A stretch of DNA of 11,118 nucleotides from Candidatus Colwellbacteria bacterium CG10_big_fil_rev_8_21_14_0_10_41_28 (lineage in GTDB: Bacteria > Patescibacteriota > Minisyncoccia > UBA6257 > Colwellbacteraceae): NCBI GenBank assembly GCA_002773755.1, contig PFAG01000017.1:414-11531 (forward strand). The letters are read 5' to 3'. Each line of letters opens with the position of its first letter. The first letter of the stretch is position 1. The position numbers and the translations under genes were made by a program. Below, one piece after another: positions 6,847-11,118 of this stretch. Under the pieces are notes generated by a model. That model was given only the letters and a program-made list of their open reading frames with translations. It made no database searches and was not told the origin of the DNA.

Positions 6847-6900
6847 GGAATATATACCCTAAATAAGACTAACTAACCTATCTACGCCTGTGTGGGCTTA

Positions 6901-6906
6901 TATAAT
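6901..6906 (+). promoter_or_regulatory. -10 element upstream of the tandem-motif secreted protein
   Basis: A consensus TATAAT lies about 97 nt upstream of the ATG at 7004. No clear -35 is seen at 17 bp. If it is the promoter, the gene has a leader of about 90 nt, unlike its neighbours. Confidence 0.45.
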
Positions 6907-6912
6907 GACGGC

Positions 6913-7003
6913 TCTGTCATAGATCAGGTACTTCAACGGCTTCAGTACTAGATAAAGAGAATCAGTCGGCCTCTTTCTAGTAAATTCTAATCAAAATAAA
7001 AAC
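6913..7003 (+). other. Structured 5' leader candidate
   Basis: Two possible hairpins compete for base 6948. GTACT (6928-6932) can pair with AGTAC (6944-6948). CTAG plus AAAGAG (6948-6951, 6954-6959) can pair with CTCTTT plus CTAG (6971-6980), with a 2-nt bulge. The second is just ahead of an A-rich, Shine-Dalgarno-less start region. It matches no riboswitch class I recognise. Confidence 0.3.
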
Positions 7004-7399
7004 ATGAAAAGAAAATACATAATACCTGGTTTAATGGCTATAGCTCTATTTGCCCTTCCAGCTGTATCTCTCGCAAATACGTATCAGTTTGTAGATACGA
7101 GCGGAGACCTACAAAGCATGGAAGCTGCTAATTCTTCAATAGCACTTAACACAGCTCCTGAGCTTGGCGTTCACAGCGGTGTGATCCTAGTAGAAGAAGG
7201 TGGCATAGGTGGTTTGGTGCTACCTGACGACAATCCACCCGCTAATTCTGGCTCTGATAATTATTATCAGTTCGTAGATACGAGTGGCGACATCCAGGGA
7301 GTATGGGCTGCTAGTCCTTCAGAAGCACTTAACACAGCTCATGAACTTGGTATCCACAGTGGTGTGATATTGGTAGATGGTACGATCCTAGTAGACTAG
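7004..7399 (+). CDS. Secreted protein with two copies of a YQFVDTSGD motif
   Basis: The 131-aa protein has a clear Sec signal peptide (MKRKY, hydrophobic 7-22, likely cleavage after SLA near residue 24). The mature part has two copies of a 37-residue unit at residues 27-63 and 88-124. Each begins YQFVDTSGD, contains an Ala-rich helix with ALNTA, and ends with ELG(V/I)HSGVILV. They are joined by a Gly/Pro-rich linker (GGIGGLVLPDDNPPANSG). The units are probably small beta-alpha-beta folds in the envelope or medium. I do not recognise a characterised family; similar repeats seem typical of CPR secreted proteins, but that is from memory. No Cys and no anchor. It stands alone, with two hairpins downstream. 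Confidence 0.8.
   Translation: MKRKYIIPGLMAIALFALPAVSLANTYQFVDTSGDLQSMEAANSSIALNTAPELGVHSGVILVEEGGIGGLVLPDDNPPANSGSDNYYQFVDTSGDIQGVWAASPSEALNTAHELGIHSGVILVDGTILVD
7082..7192 (+). repeat. Intragenic unit 1 of the YQFVDTSGD protein
   Basis: This encodes residues 27-63. It is similar at nucleotide level to 7265-7375, for example in GTAGATACGAG and GCACTTAACACAGCTC, so the duplication is either recent or conserved. Confidence 0.85.
7265..7375 (+). repeat. Intragenic unit 2 of the YQFVDTSGD protein
   Basis: This encodes residues 88-124 and is the second copy of the unit at 7082-7192. The start YQFVDTSGD and the end HSGVILV are identical in protein sequence. Confidence 0.85.
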
Positions 7400-7421
7400 A
7401 ACATTTACCACAATAACCCAG

Positions 7422-7457
7422 TGTAGCGTTCATACTAATATCCCCAGATGCGCTACA
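7422..7457 (+). other. Hairpin preceding the terminator
   Basis: TGTAGCG (7422-7428) pairs with CGCTACA (7451-7457) around a 22-nt loop. It lies just before the strong terminator and may stabilise the 3' end of the transcript. Confidence 0.4.
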
Positions 7458-7458
7458 T

Positions 7459-7496
7459 AAAACAAAAGAGCTGCAGCAATGCAGTTCTTTTGTTTT
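7459..7496 (+). terminator. Strong bidirectional terminator, 17-bp stem
   Basis: The stem runs 7459-7475 against 7480-7496 with a GCAA tetraloop and one G-T wobble. The arms are AAAACAAAAGAG-CTGCA and TGCAG-TTCTTTTGTTTT. It separates the left chromosomal part from the repeat-bounded genes to the right. Confidence 0.92.
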
Positions 7497-7516
7497 GTAT
7501 GGTCTGGAGTTTTAAG

Positions 7517-7550
7517 GAGCTCCCTGTTAGACAAGTTTAAAACCTATTTT
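7517..7550 (-). repeat. 34-bp interspersed repeat, copy 1
   Basis: In minus-strand reading: AAAATAGGTTTTAAACTTG then TCTAACAGGGAGCTC. It shares its AAAATAGGTTTTA half exactly with copy 2. It is the leftmost clear copy and lies between the terminator at 7459 and the promoter of the 7577 gene, opposite in direction to that gene. Confidence 0.75.
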
Positions 7551-7561
7551 GACGATACTTA

Positions 7562-7570
7562 TGATATATT
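7562..7570 (+). promoter_or_regulatory. Extended -10 promoter, leaderless geometry
   Basis: TGATATATT (hexamer 7565-7570) ends exactly 6 nt (GGGAGT) before the ATG at 7577. The intervening bases leave no room for a useful ribosome binding site on the mRNA. Confidence 0.68.
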
Positions 7571-7576
7571 GGGAGT

Positions 7577-9112
7577 ATGAATAAAAACATTAATAAATAC
7601 TCCACATATATTCTCGGAGCCATTTTTGTTTTGACACTAATGGTCCCAACAAATACTCTTGCCCAATCAGAAACAGCCAATTATGAGGCTGCTTTTTTGG
7701 CTCAAGTTGTTGATGCTGGCGTTTTGCCAACTAGCCCAACGTACTTCCTCAAAGAGTGGGGGAGGGGGTTAAGGCTCTTTTTTACTTTCGACAAGGAGAA
7801 GAAGCTCGAATACCAGTTAGATATTGTTGATGAGAAGGCTGCAGAGCTAAATAAGATCGAGGAGTCTGGTGGCGGAGAATCGGGCGTTGATAAGGGACTA
7901 GAGAACTACAAGAAGAGTGTAGAGAAGCTCAATTTAGATATTCAAAAATATGAGCCAAAAGAAGGCTCTGATAACAAGATTGAAAGTTTGAAGCAAGAAT
8001 TTGAGGGGAGACTAGCCGTTCATCAACAACTACTCCAAGACTTAGCGGCTAAATACGAAAGTGCTCTTGAGGAAATTGATAGCCTTCAGGGAGAACTCAG
8101 TTCTGTTTTAGAGGAGAATCAGAAGTTAGAGGCGAAACTTAGAAGCGCATCCGACACAGATACAAGAGAGGAACCAGAAGATGATGATAGCGACTCAGAT
8201 GCATCTCCTCAAAAGAAGACTTGTTCTAGTGGATATTACCTAGAAACTGATGATGATGGGAGGCAGAAGTGTTTCCCCTTGGGGAAGGACGAGCCCGGGA
8301 TAAGTTATTTCAGAGGGGGAGAGGTAAGTCAGAATGATTATGACTACAACAACTGGGTATTCGAATGGTCCAGTAAGAATACTAGCTATTGTACACTGTA
8401 CGCCAGTAAGGGAGGAGAGGGCGAGCTCCCATTAAACAAACACTATGCTTCCTCGGGGAGCACCACAGTAAACTTTGGAGGGACCAGAAGCACAACAGTT
8501 TATCTTAACTGTTATAACTCCGCGGGTGAGTCCACTCAGGCAAGTGTGGCAGTTAAAATCGATGATCCAGCTCCTACCCCTAAAATAAGCTATTTCAAAG
8601 CGGATCCAGTTAAGAGCGGCTCTGAAACATATACTTTCTCTTGGAATAGTAGTGACACTAAATCTTGTGAGATTGAAGATATTACTGGCAATGGAAGTAA
8701 TTATGTCTTCTCACAGAAAGGATTTGGACCTTCTGATTCTTCAACAGAAACACTTACCGGACTAACAACAGCTAGGTTTCGTATCCGTTGTTATGCATTT
8801 GATGGTAGCTATGACCAAGATGAACTTACCATTAATGGTCCTCCTAAAATAACTTTTTTCTTTGGGGGAGAGGTAAGTCAAAATGATTATGATTACTATA
8901 ATTGGGTATTTGAGTGGACTAGTATAAACACTAGTTATTGCACGATATATGCGGACAAAGGTAGTGGGGACGAGCTCCCATTAAATAAACACTATGCTTC
9001 CTCGGGAACGGTTAAGGCAGATTTTACTGGAACCAACCATACCACAGTTCATCTCAACTGCTTTAACTCAAGTGGAGAATCTACCGAAGCTCTTGTCTCT
9101 GTAGATCTGTAG
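7577..9112 (+). CDS. Secreted DUF5667/coiled-coil protein with three Ig-like domains
   Basis: This is a 511-aa surface or secreted protein. Residues 1-30 are a Sec signal peptide. Residues about 47-95 (AGVLPTSPTYFLKEWGRG then LRLFFTFDKEKK) match the DUF5667 pattern frequent in CPR bacteria. Residues about 95-190 form a Glu/Leu-rich coiled coil, and 192-212 an acidic linker (EEPEDDDSDSD). A small two-Cys segment follows (CSSGYYLETDDDGRQKC, 216-232). Three Ig-like beta domains then lie at about 240-330, 335-420 and 423-511, each with one Cys pair (272/312, 364/405, 455/495) suited to a disulfide. Domains 1 and 3 are close copies. No C-terminal anchor is seen. An adhesin or envelope role is inferred, not shown. 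It sits alone between repeat copies 1 and 2, on the strand opposite to the other genes of the array. Confidence 0.85.
   Translation: MNKNINKYSTYILGAIFVLTLMVPTNTLAQSETANYEAAFLAQVVDAGVLPTSPTYFLKEWGRGLRLFFTFDKEKKLEYQLDIVDEKAAELNKIEESGGGESGVDKGLENYKKSVEKLNLDIQKYEPKEGSDNKIESLKQEFEGRLAVHQQLLQDLAAKYESALEEIDSLQGELSSVLEENQKLEAKLRSASDTDTREEPEDDDSDSDASPQKKTCSSGYYLETDDDGRQKCFPLGKDEPGISYFRGGEVSQNDYDYNNWVFEWSSKNTSYCTLYASKGGEGELPLNKHYASSGSTTVNFGGTRSTTVYLNCYNSAGESTQASVAVKIDDPAPTPKISYFKADPVKSGSETYTFSWNSSDTKSCEIEDITGNGSNYVFSQKGFGPSDSSTETLTGLTTARFRIRCYAFDGSYDQDELTINGPPKITFFFGGEVSQNDYDYYNWVFEWTSINTSYCTIYADKGSGDELPLNKHYASSGTVKADFTGTNHTTVHLNCFNSSGESTEALVSVDL
8294..8566 (+). repeat. Ig-like domain copy 1 (intragenic duplication)
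   Basis: This encodes residues 240-330. It shares long near-identical stretches with 8843-9109, for example GGGGGAGAGGTAAGTCA and ACACTATGCTTCCTCGGG, indicating recent duplication or conversion. Confidence 0.88.
8843..9109 (+). repeat. Ig-like domain copy 3 (intragenic duplication)
   Basis: This encodes residues 423-511 and is a close copy of domain 1. The middle domain (residues 335-420) is only distantly similar. Confidence 0.88.
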
Positions 9113-9136
9113 ATGCTAAATAGAAAATAATGCTTT

Positions 9137-9170
9137 GCTCTCCCTAACAGACGACGCTAAAACCTATTTT
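9137..9170 (-). repeat. 34-bp interspersed repeat, copy 2
   Basis: In minus-strand reading: AAAATAGGTTTTAGCG then TCGTCTGTTAGGGAGAGC. It lies directly against the stop codon of the Nudix gene (TAA at 9171-9169) and 24 nt past the end of the convergent surface-protein gene. Confidence 0.8.
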
Positions 9171-9615
9171 AATCATTCCAACCAAACTCGCTATATAGCT
9201 GACCTCTATCTATAAGGTTCAGCGCCTCCTTGATGTAGGGGATCACGTTGTCTGGTAAATTAGATAGCTCAAACCAACTTAAATCGTCACACTTATGTGG
9301 CTCCATGTTTTTAATTTCGCCAAGCCAATTCTTACACCTAAAAAAGAAGTCTACTCTCTCATCCTTTTCCGAGGCCTTCATTCTATGCATTACGTGGACT
9401 AACTCTAGGTCTTTCTCGTCTATATCTATCCCAGCTTCTTCTTTAGCCTCTCGTATCATGGTTTGGAGTATTGATTCTCCCTCATCAACATGCCCTGCTA
9501 CAACGCTATAGTTTCCATCTTCGTACCCAGTATTATATCTGCGGAGTAAAAGGATCTTGCCCTCTTTCTCTGGGAGCAGATAGGCAGCGCAGGTTATCTT
9601 ATGATACGTCTTCAT
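9169..9615 (-). CDS. Nudix hydrolase
   Basis: The enzyme hydrolyses a nucleoside diphosphate linked to another moiety; candidates include damaged NTPs, dNTPs or nucleotide sugars. It is 148 aa. The Nudix box GX5EX7REUXEEXGU is complete at residues 41-63 (GHVDEGE, then seven residues, then REAKEEAGI), so metal binding should be intact. The N-terminal KITCAAYLLPEKEGKILLLRR and the C-terminal PHKCDDLSWFELSNLPDNVI are typical of MutT-like members. ATG at 9615 is chosen over an in-frame TTG at 9621 because a -10 element ends exactly 6 nt before the ATG. The gene is the only one between repeat copies 2 and 3. It has no terminator of its own that I can see. The substrate cannot be predicted. Confidence 0.92.
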   Translation of the reverse strand: MKTYHKITCAAYLLPEKEGKILLLRRYNTGYEDGNYSVVAGHVDEGESILQTMIREAKEEAGIDIDEKDLELVHVMHRMKASEKDERVDFFFRCKNWLGEIKNMEPHKCDDLSWFELSNLPDNVIPYIKEALNLIDRGQLYSEFGWND

Positions 9616-9621
9616 ACCCAA

Positions 9622-9630
9622 AGTATATCA
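9622..9630 (-). promoter_or_regulatory. Extended -10 promoter of the Nudix gene, leaderless geometry
   Basis: The minus-strand sequence TGATATACT (hexamer 9627-9622) is followed by TTGGGT and the ATG at 9615. The gap is exactly 6 nt. The promoter sits directly after repeat copy 3. Confidence 0.7.
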
Positions 9631-9632
9631 AA

Positions 9633-9666
9633 GCTTTCCCTCATAGACGAAGTCAGAACCTCTTTC
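9633..9666 (-). repeat. 34-bp interspersed repeat, copy 3
   Basis: In minus-strand reading: GAAAGAGGTTCTGACT then TCGTCTATGAGGGAAAGC. It separates the Nudix gene promoter from the 3' end of the Cys-rich gene. Confidence 0.78.
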
Positions 9667-9706
9667 TTAGTCACATTGCAAAATTGGTGGGGGCAGTTGT
9701 GTTGGA

Positions 9707-10093
9707 TTATTCCCCACACATCGACTCCTTTGAAATGACACCCTTCAGCACCTGTGGTGCGCAGCCAGTAACTTCTGTGCTGCTTGCGCAAATGCCGATG
9801 ACGCCTGAAATGGGATTGTGCTCGAGAGTAGCCTCCTCTTCGATTGAGAGTATGGGAGGTGAGCAAACACCACTTATGCACTGACCGCCGTCTATGCATA
9901 GCTCTCCCGCTTCCTTATATGAGACGAGGCATCTACTTGCTACCACATCCCAATCTCCACCTACACTCTCGCACCCAGCCTGACTTTCCTGAGGATTATT
10001 AGAGGGAAGTCGTGAATATAAGAAGCCGAGCATAATGCCAACGAGAGAAATGGCTGTAAGGATCAGCACTATTATCAAAATCTGCCGATTCAT
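9707..10093 (-). CDS. Cys-rich protein with N-terminal membrane anchor
   Basis: This is a 128-aa protein of unknown function. Residues 4-26 are strongly hydrophobic (ILIIVLILTAISLVGIMLGF), a signal anchor or signal peptide. The rest contains eight cysteines (41, 55, 66, 72, 77, 102, 111, 126), an even number that suggests disulfides outside the cell. Local motifs are AGCESVGGDWDVVASRC (39-55) and GELCIDGGQCISGVC (63-77), resembling small disulfide-knotted modules. The C-terminal part GVIGICASS...GCAPQVLKGVISKESMC may be another. ATG at 10093 is supported by a -10 hexamer ending 6 nt upstream. It is the only gene between repeat copies 3 and 4. No terminator is seen in the 40 nt before copy 3. 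Confidence 0.75.
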   Translation of the reverse strand: MNRQILIIVLILTAISLVGIMLGFLYSRLPSNNPQESQAGCESVGGDWDVVASRCLVSYKEAGELCIDGGQCISGVCSPPILSIEEEATLEHNPISGVIGICASSTEVTGCAPQVLKGVISKESMCGE

Positions 10094-10099
10094 ACTTTG

Positions 10100-10108
10100 A
10101 GTATACCA
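10100..10108 (-). promoter_or_regulatory. Extended -10 promoter of the Cys-rich gene, leaderless geometry
   Basis: The minus-strand sequence TGGTATACT (hexamer 10105-10100) is followed by CAAAGT and the ATG at 10093, a 6-nt gap. Repeat copy 4 lies just upstream. Confidence 0.7.
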
Positions 10109-10114
10109 AAGAGT

Positions 10115-10148
10115 GTATCCTCCAGTAGACGGCGTTAGGACCTCTCTT
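10115..10148 (-). repeat. 34-bp interspersed repeat, copy 4
   Basis: In minus-strand reading: AAGAGAGGTCCTAACG then CCGTCTACTGGAGGATAC. It contains CCTAACGCCGTC, which resembles one arm of an integron attC core site, but no matching arm is found at the usual distance. Confidence 0.72.
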
Positions 10149-10158
10149 TTGTGTATGT

Positions 10159-10202
10159 ATAAAAGTGAAGAACCGCCGGGAAGCGATTCTTCGTCGGCGG
10201 TT
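10159..10202 (-). terminator. Terminator of the small putative zinc-binding gene
   Basis: On the minus strand AACCGCCG (10202-10195) pairs with CGGCGGTT (10178-10171), with an inner GAAG/CTTC stem. It is followed by CTTCACTTTT. The stem begins inside the stop codon of the 10390 gene. Confidence 0.7.
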
Positions 10203-10390
10203 TATGGGAGCCAGTAGTGAAGCCCCTTGAACTCTGTCATGCTTGGTCGTGGATCGAGATCCGTGCGCTCCTCACCAGCAGGGCAAGAACAACGGAAGAA
10301 CTTCTCGCTTTTCCATACGAGCGAGAGGTGTTGGTGCCTCAGAGAGACACCTCCAGTATCCAGACATCTATTGCAGTCTGCAGCATCCAT
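10202..10390 (-). CDS. Small Cys-rich protein, probable zinc binding
   Basis: This is a 62-aa protein. It has CNRCLDTGG (residues 6-14) and, about 20 residues later, FRCSCPAGEE (32-41), a CxxC...CxC arrangement. The first motif resembles DnaJ-type zinc-finger knuckles, so a small zinc site is likely. I recognise no named family. ATG at 10390 is preferred because GGAG (10399-10396) lies 5 nt upstream, one of the few real Shine-Dalgarno sequences in the window. An in-frame TTG at 10447 would add 19 residues, but it overlaps the TATACT promoter element. GC content near the 3' end (about 56% over 10211-10300) is clearly above that of the left-hand genes (about 39% over 5281-5370), which suggests a different origin. 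It is the only gene between repeat copies 4 and 5 and has its own terminator. Confidence 0.68.
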   Translation of the reverse strand: MDAADCNRCLDTGGVSLRHQHLSLVWKSEKFFRCSCPAGEERTDLDPRPSMTEFKGLHYWLP

Positions 10391-10446
10391 TTTTTCTCCT
10401 ACGTTGAGAACTAAACTATTAATACAAAAAGGGAGGTTGATATGCA

Positions 10447-10452
10447 AGTATA
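10447..10452 (-). promoter_or_regulatory. -10 element of the small zinc-binding gene
   Basis: The minus-strand hexamer TATACT lies directly after repeat copy 5. Transcription would begin near 10440, giving a leader of about 50 nt with a Shine-Dalgarno sequence at 10399-10396. A second -10-like TATTAAT within the leader is an alternative. Confidence 0.5.
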
Positions 10453-10453
10453 T

Positions 10454-10487
10454 GAGCTCCCCTGGTGGACGACGTTAGAACCTGTCT
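10454..10487 (-). repeat. 34-bp interspersed repeat, copy 5
   Basis: In minus-strand reading: AGACAGGTTCTAACG then TCGTCCACCAGGGGAGCTC. The stop codon of the two-TM gene (TAA, 10477-10475) is formed by the repeat itself, which also encodes the last residues of that protein. Confidence 0.8.
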
Positions 10488-11071
10488 AATGGACTTGGTA
10501 GAGGAGCCTGCTCATAACCCTCCAACCAATAGCCATCCGCATCCGTAACTCTCCAACTTCCATCAACGCCTTGATTCAACCTTATATAAAATCCTGAGCC
10601 TTGTGTGTAAGACTTGAATGCATGGATATCTACATCTGCGACATTGACTCCATTGACTTGGCTCAGCTTGATGCCCAAAACATCGTAATTAGTGTATCCG
10701 TTTTGCACAGACCATTTTCCCAGAGCCAAATTAATTTGATTCTCAAGCAAGCTGTTTAGGGTGGGTACACCTGGTTGAACCTCACTATTTTCTTTTATGC
10801 GGACGGGGTCATTGTTTAGATAATCTTCTTCGCTAGACAATGTGGCTCCAAACTGAAGTAGCGCTATCCAGCTGGTAAATAATGTGACCGCAACTATTCC
10901 AACTAGCCTGAGTCGTTTTGCCCAAACTTTATCCCCCCCCCTTTTTTTACTGTACTTAACTACCCATGCTCCTATTATCCCAAACACCATGAGAATATTA
11001 AGGCCCCATATCCAATAGAGAAAACTATCGCCTGGCCACGCATTCAATATATTGAAGAAGATAGTTTTCAT
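10475..11071 (-). CDS. Two-TM membrane protein with C-terminal soluble domain, function unknown
   Basis: This is a 198-aa protein. Hydrophobic segments lie at about 17-39 (LYWIWGLNILMVFGIIGAWV) and 56-75 (LVGIVAVTLFTSWIALLQF), joined by a basic loop (YSKKRGGDKVWAKRLR) that should face the cytoplasm. This places the C-terminal domain (about 85-190) outside. That domain contains a helix with LENQINLALGKWSVQNGY and several strands, ending GSWRVTDADGYWLEGYE; I do not recognise it. The loop codons for KKRGG contain a run of seven A and nine G, a potential slippage site. ATG at 11071 is supported by a -10 hexamer ending 6 nt before it. The stop lies inside repeat copy 5. It is the only gene between copies 5 and 6. 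Confidence 0.75.
   Translation of the reverse strand: MKTIFFNILNAWPGDSFLYWIWGLNILMVFGIIGAWVVKYSKKRGGDKVWAKRLRLVGIVAVTLFTSWIALLQFGATLSSEEDYLNNDPVRIKENSEVQPGVPTLNSLLENQINLALGKWSVQNGYTNYDVLGIKLSQVNGVNVADVDIHAFKSYTQGSGFYIRLNQGVDGSWRVTDADGYWLEGYEQAPLPSPLDRF
10933..10948 (-). repeat. A7-G9 homopolymer tract in a coding region
   Basis: On the minus strand seven A (10948-10942) are followed directly by nine G (10941-10933), encoding KKRGG at residues 42-46. A change by one base would shift the frame between the two membrane segments. Confidence 0.9.
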
Positions 11072-11077
11072 GCTTTA

Positions 11078-11086
11078 ACTATACCA
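11078..11086 (-). promoter_or_regulatory. Extended -10 promoter of the two-TM gene, leaderless geometry
   Basis: The minus-strand sequence TGGTATAGT (hexamer 11083-11078) is followed by TAAAGC and the ATG at 11071, again a 6-nt gap. Confidence 0.68.
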
Positions 11087-11100
11087 GAAACCTATTAACT

Positions 11101-11118
11101 AGCTCCCCCTAATAGACG
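11101..11118 (-). repeat. 34-bp interspersed repeat, copy 6 (cut by window end)
   Basis: The visible half on the minus strand is CGTCTATTAGGGGGAGCT, which fits copies 2-5. It shows that the array continues to the right of the window. Confidence 0.72.

Noticed and set aside
6844..6861. Terminator after the cyclophilin gene (TAGGG...CCCTA)
   Set aside because: Only a 5-bp stem with an AT-rich loop and no T run; too weak to call.
10391..10447. TTG start adding 19 residues to the small Cys-rich protein
   Set aside because: The TTG overlaps the TATACT hexamer, and a good GGAG lies 5 nt before the internal ATG at 10390.
10217..10478. Plus-strand frames of 65 and 83 codons
   Set aside because: They lie antisense to the Cys-rich gene and run into repeat copy 5. 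They lack promoter and family features, while the minus-strand frame has a Shine-Dalgarno sequence, a promoter and a terminator.
7517..11118. CRISPR array
   Set aside because: The repeats are diverged, 34 bp, and spaced 340-1620 bp apart with genes between them. No cas gene or regular spacers are present.
7517..11118. Canonical integron cassette array with attC sites
   Set aside because: The sites are too short, lack the second core arm at 50-120 nt, and the GTTRRRY core is not conserved in all copies. No integrase gene is in the window. I kept a cassette-like array as a hypothesis only.
7517..11118. The 34-bp repeat as a common -35 or operator element for downstream promoters
   Set aside because: The distance from repeat to the -10 hexamer varies (about 15 to 31 nt from the same repeat base), copy 1 is inverted relative to its gene, and copy 2 has no minus-strand gene after it.

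Overview
The window looks like a piece of chromosome from a Candidate Phyla Radiation (Patescibacteria) bacterium, probably Parcubacteria-like. The signs are a protein with a DUF5667-type N-terminus, a B12-type (class II) ribonucleotide reductase, compact and mostly short genes, little Shine-Dalgarno sequence, and many membrane-anchored or secreted proteins of unknown role. TGA ends the GNAT gene and is not read through in any gene, so the TGA-to-glycine code of Absconditabacteria/Gracilibacteria is unlikely. The taxon is an inference from gene content; no rRNA or tRNA gene was recognised.

The left part (1-7500) looks like ordinary chromosome. It holds the 3' part of a class II ribonucleotide reductase gene, then an overlapping pair encoding a membrane-anchored trypsin-like protease and 3-methyladenine DNA glycosylase I (Tag). 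Next come a small LiaI/LiaF-like membrane protein and a cold-shock protein, both on the minus strand. A divergent pair follows: a FemAB/BioF2-like GNAT acyltransferase and a PurD-like ATP-grasp ligase. Then come a 36-residue very basic protein, divergent from a membrane-anchored cyclophilin, and a secreted protein with two copies of a 37-residue motif behind a structured leader. Most transcription units end in clear hairpins. No gene-free stretch exceeds 300 bases.

The right part (7500-11118) is organised differently. Six copies (the last cut by the window edge) of a diverged 34-bp repeat occur at 7517, 9137, 9633, 10115, 10454 and 11101, all in the same orientation. Each interval between repeats carries exactly one gene: a DUF5667/Ig-like surface protein, a Nudix hydrolase, a Cys-rich anchored protein, a tiny putative zinc-binding protein, and a two-TM protein of unknown function. 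Each gene has its own promoter, and base composition differs between intervals. This resembles an array of single-gene cassettes separated by a recombination or boundary sequence. However, the repeats are not canonical integron attC sites and no recombinase is in view. It is the most interesting structure in the window.

A second theme is leaderless expression. At five genes a -10 hexamer ends exactly 6 nt before the ATG, and the gap at two more is about 5 and 8 nt, which leaves almost no 5' untranslated region.
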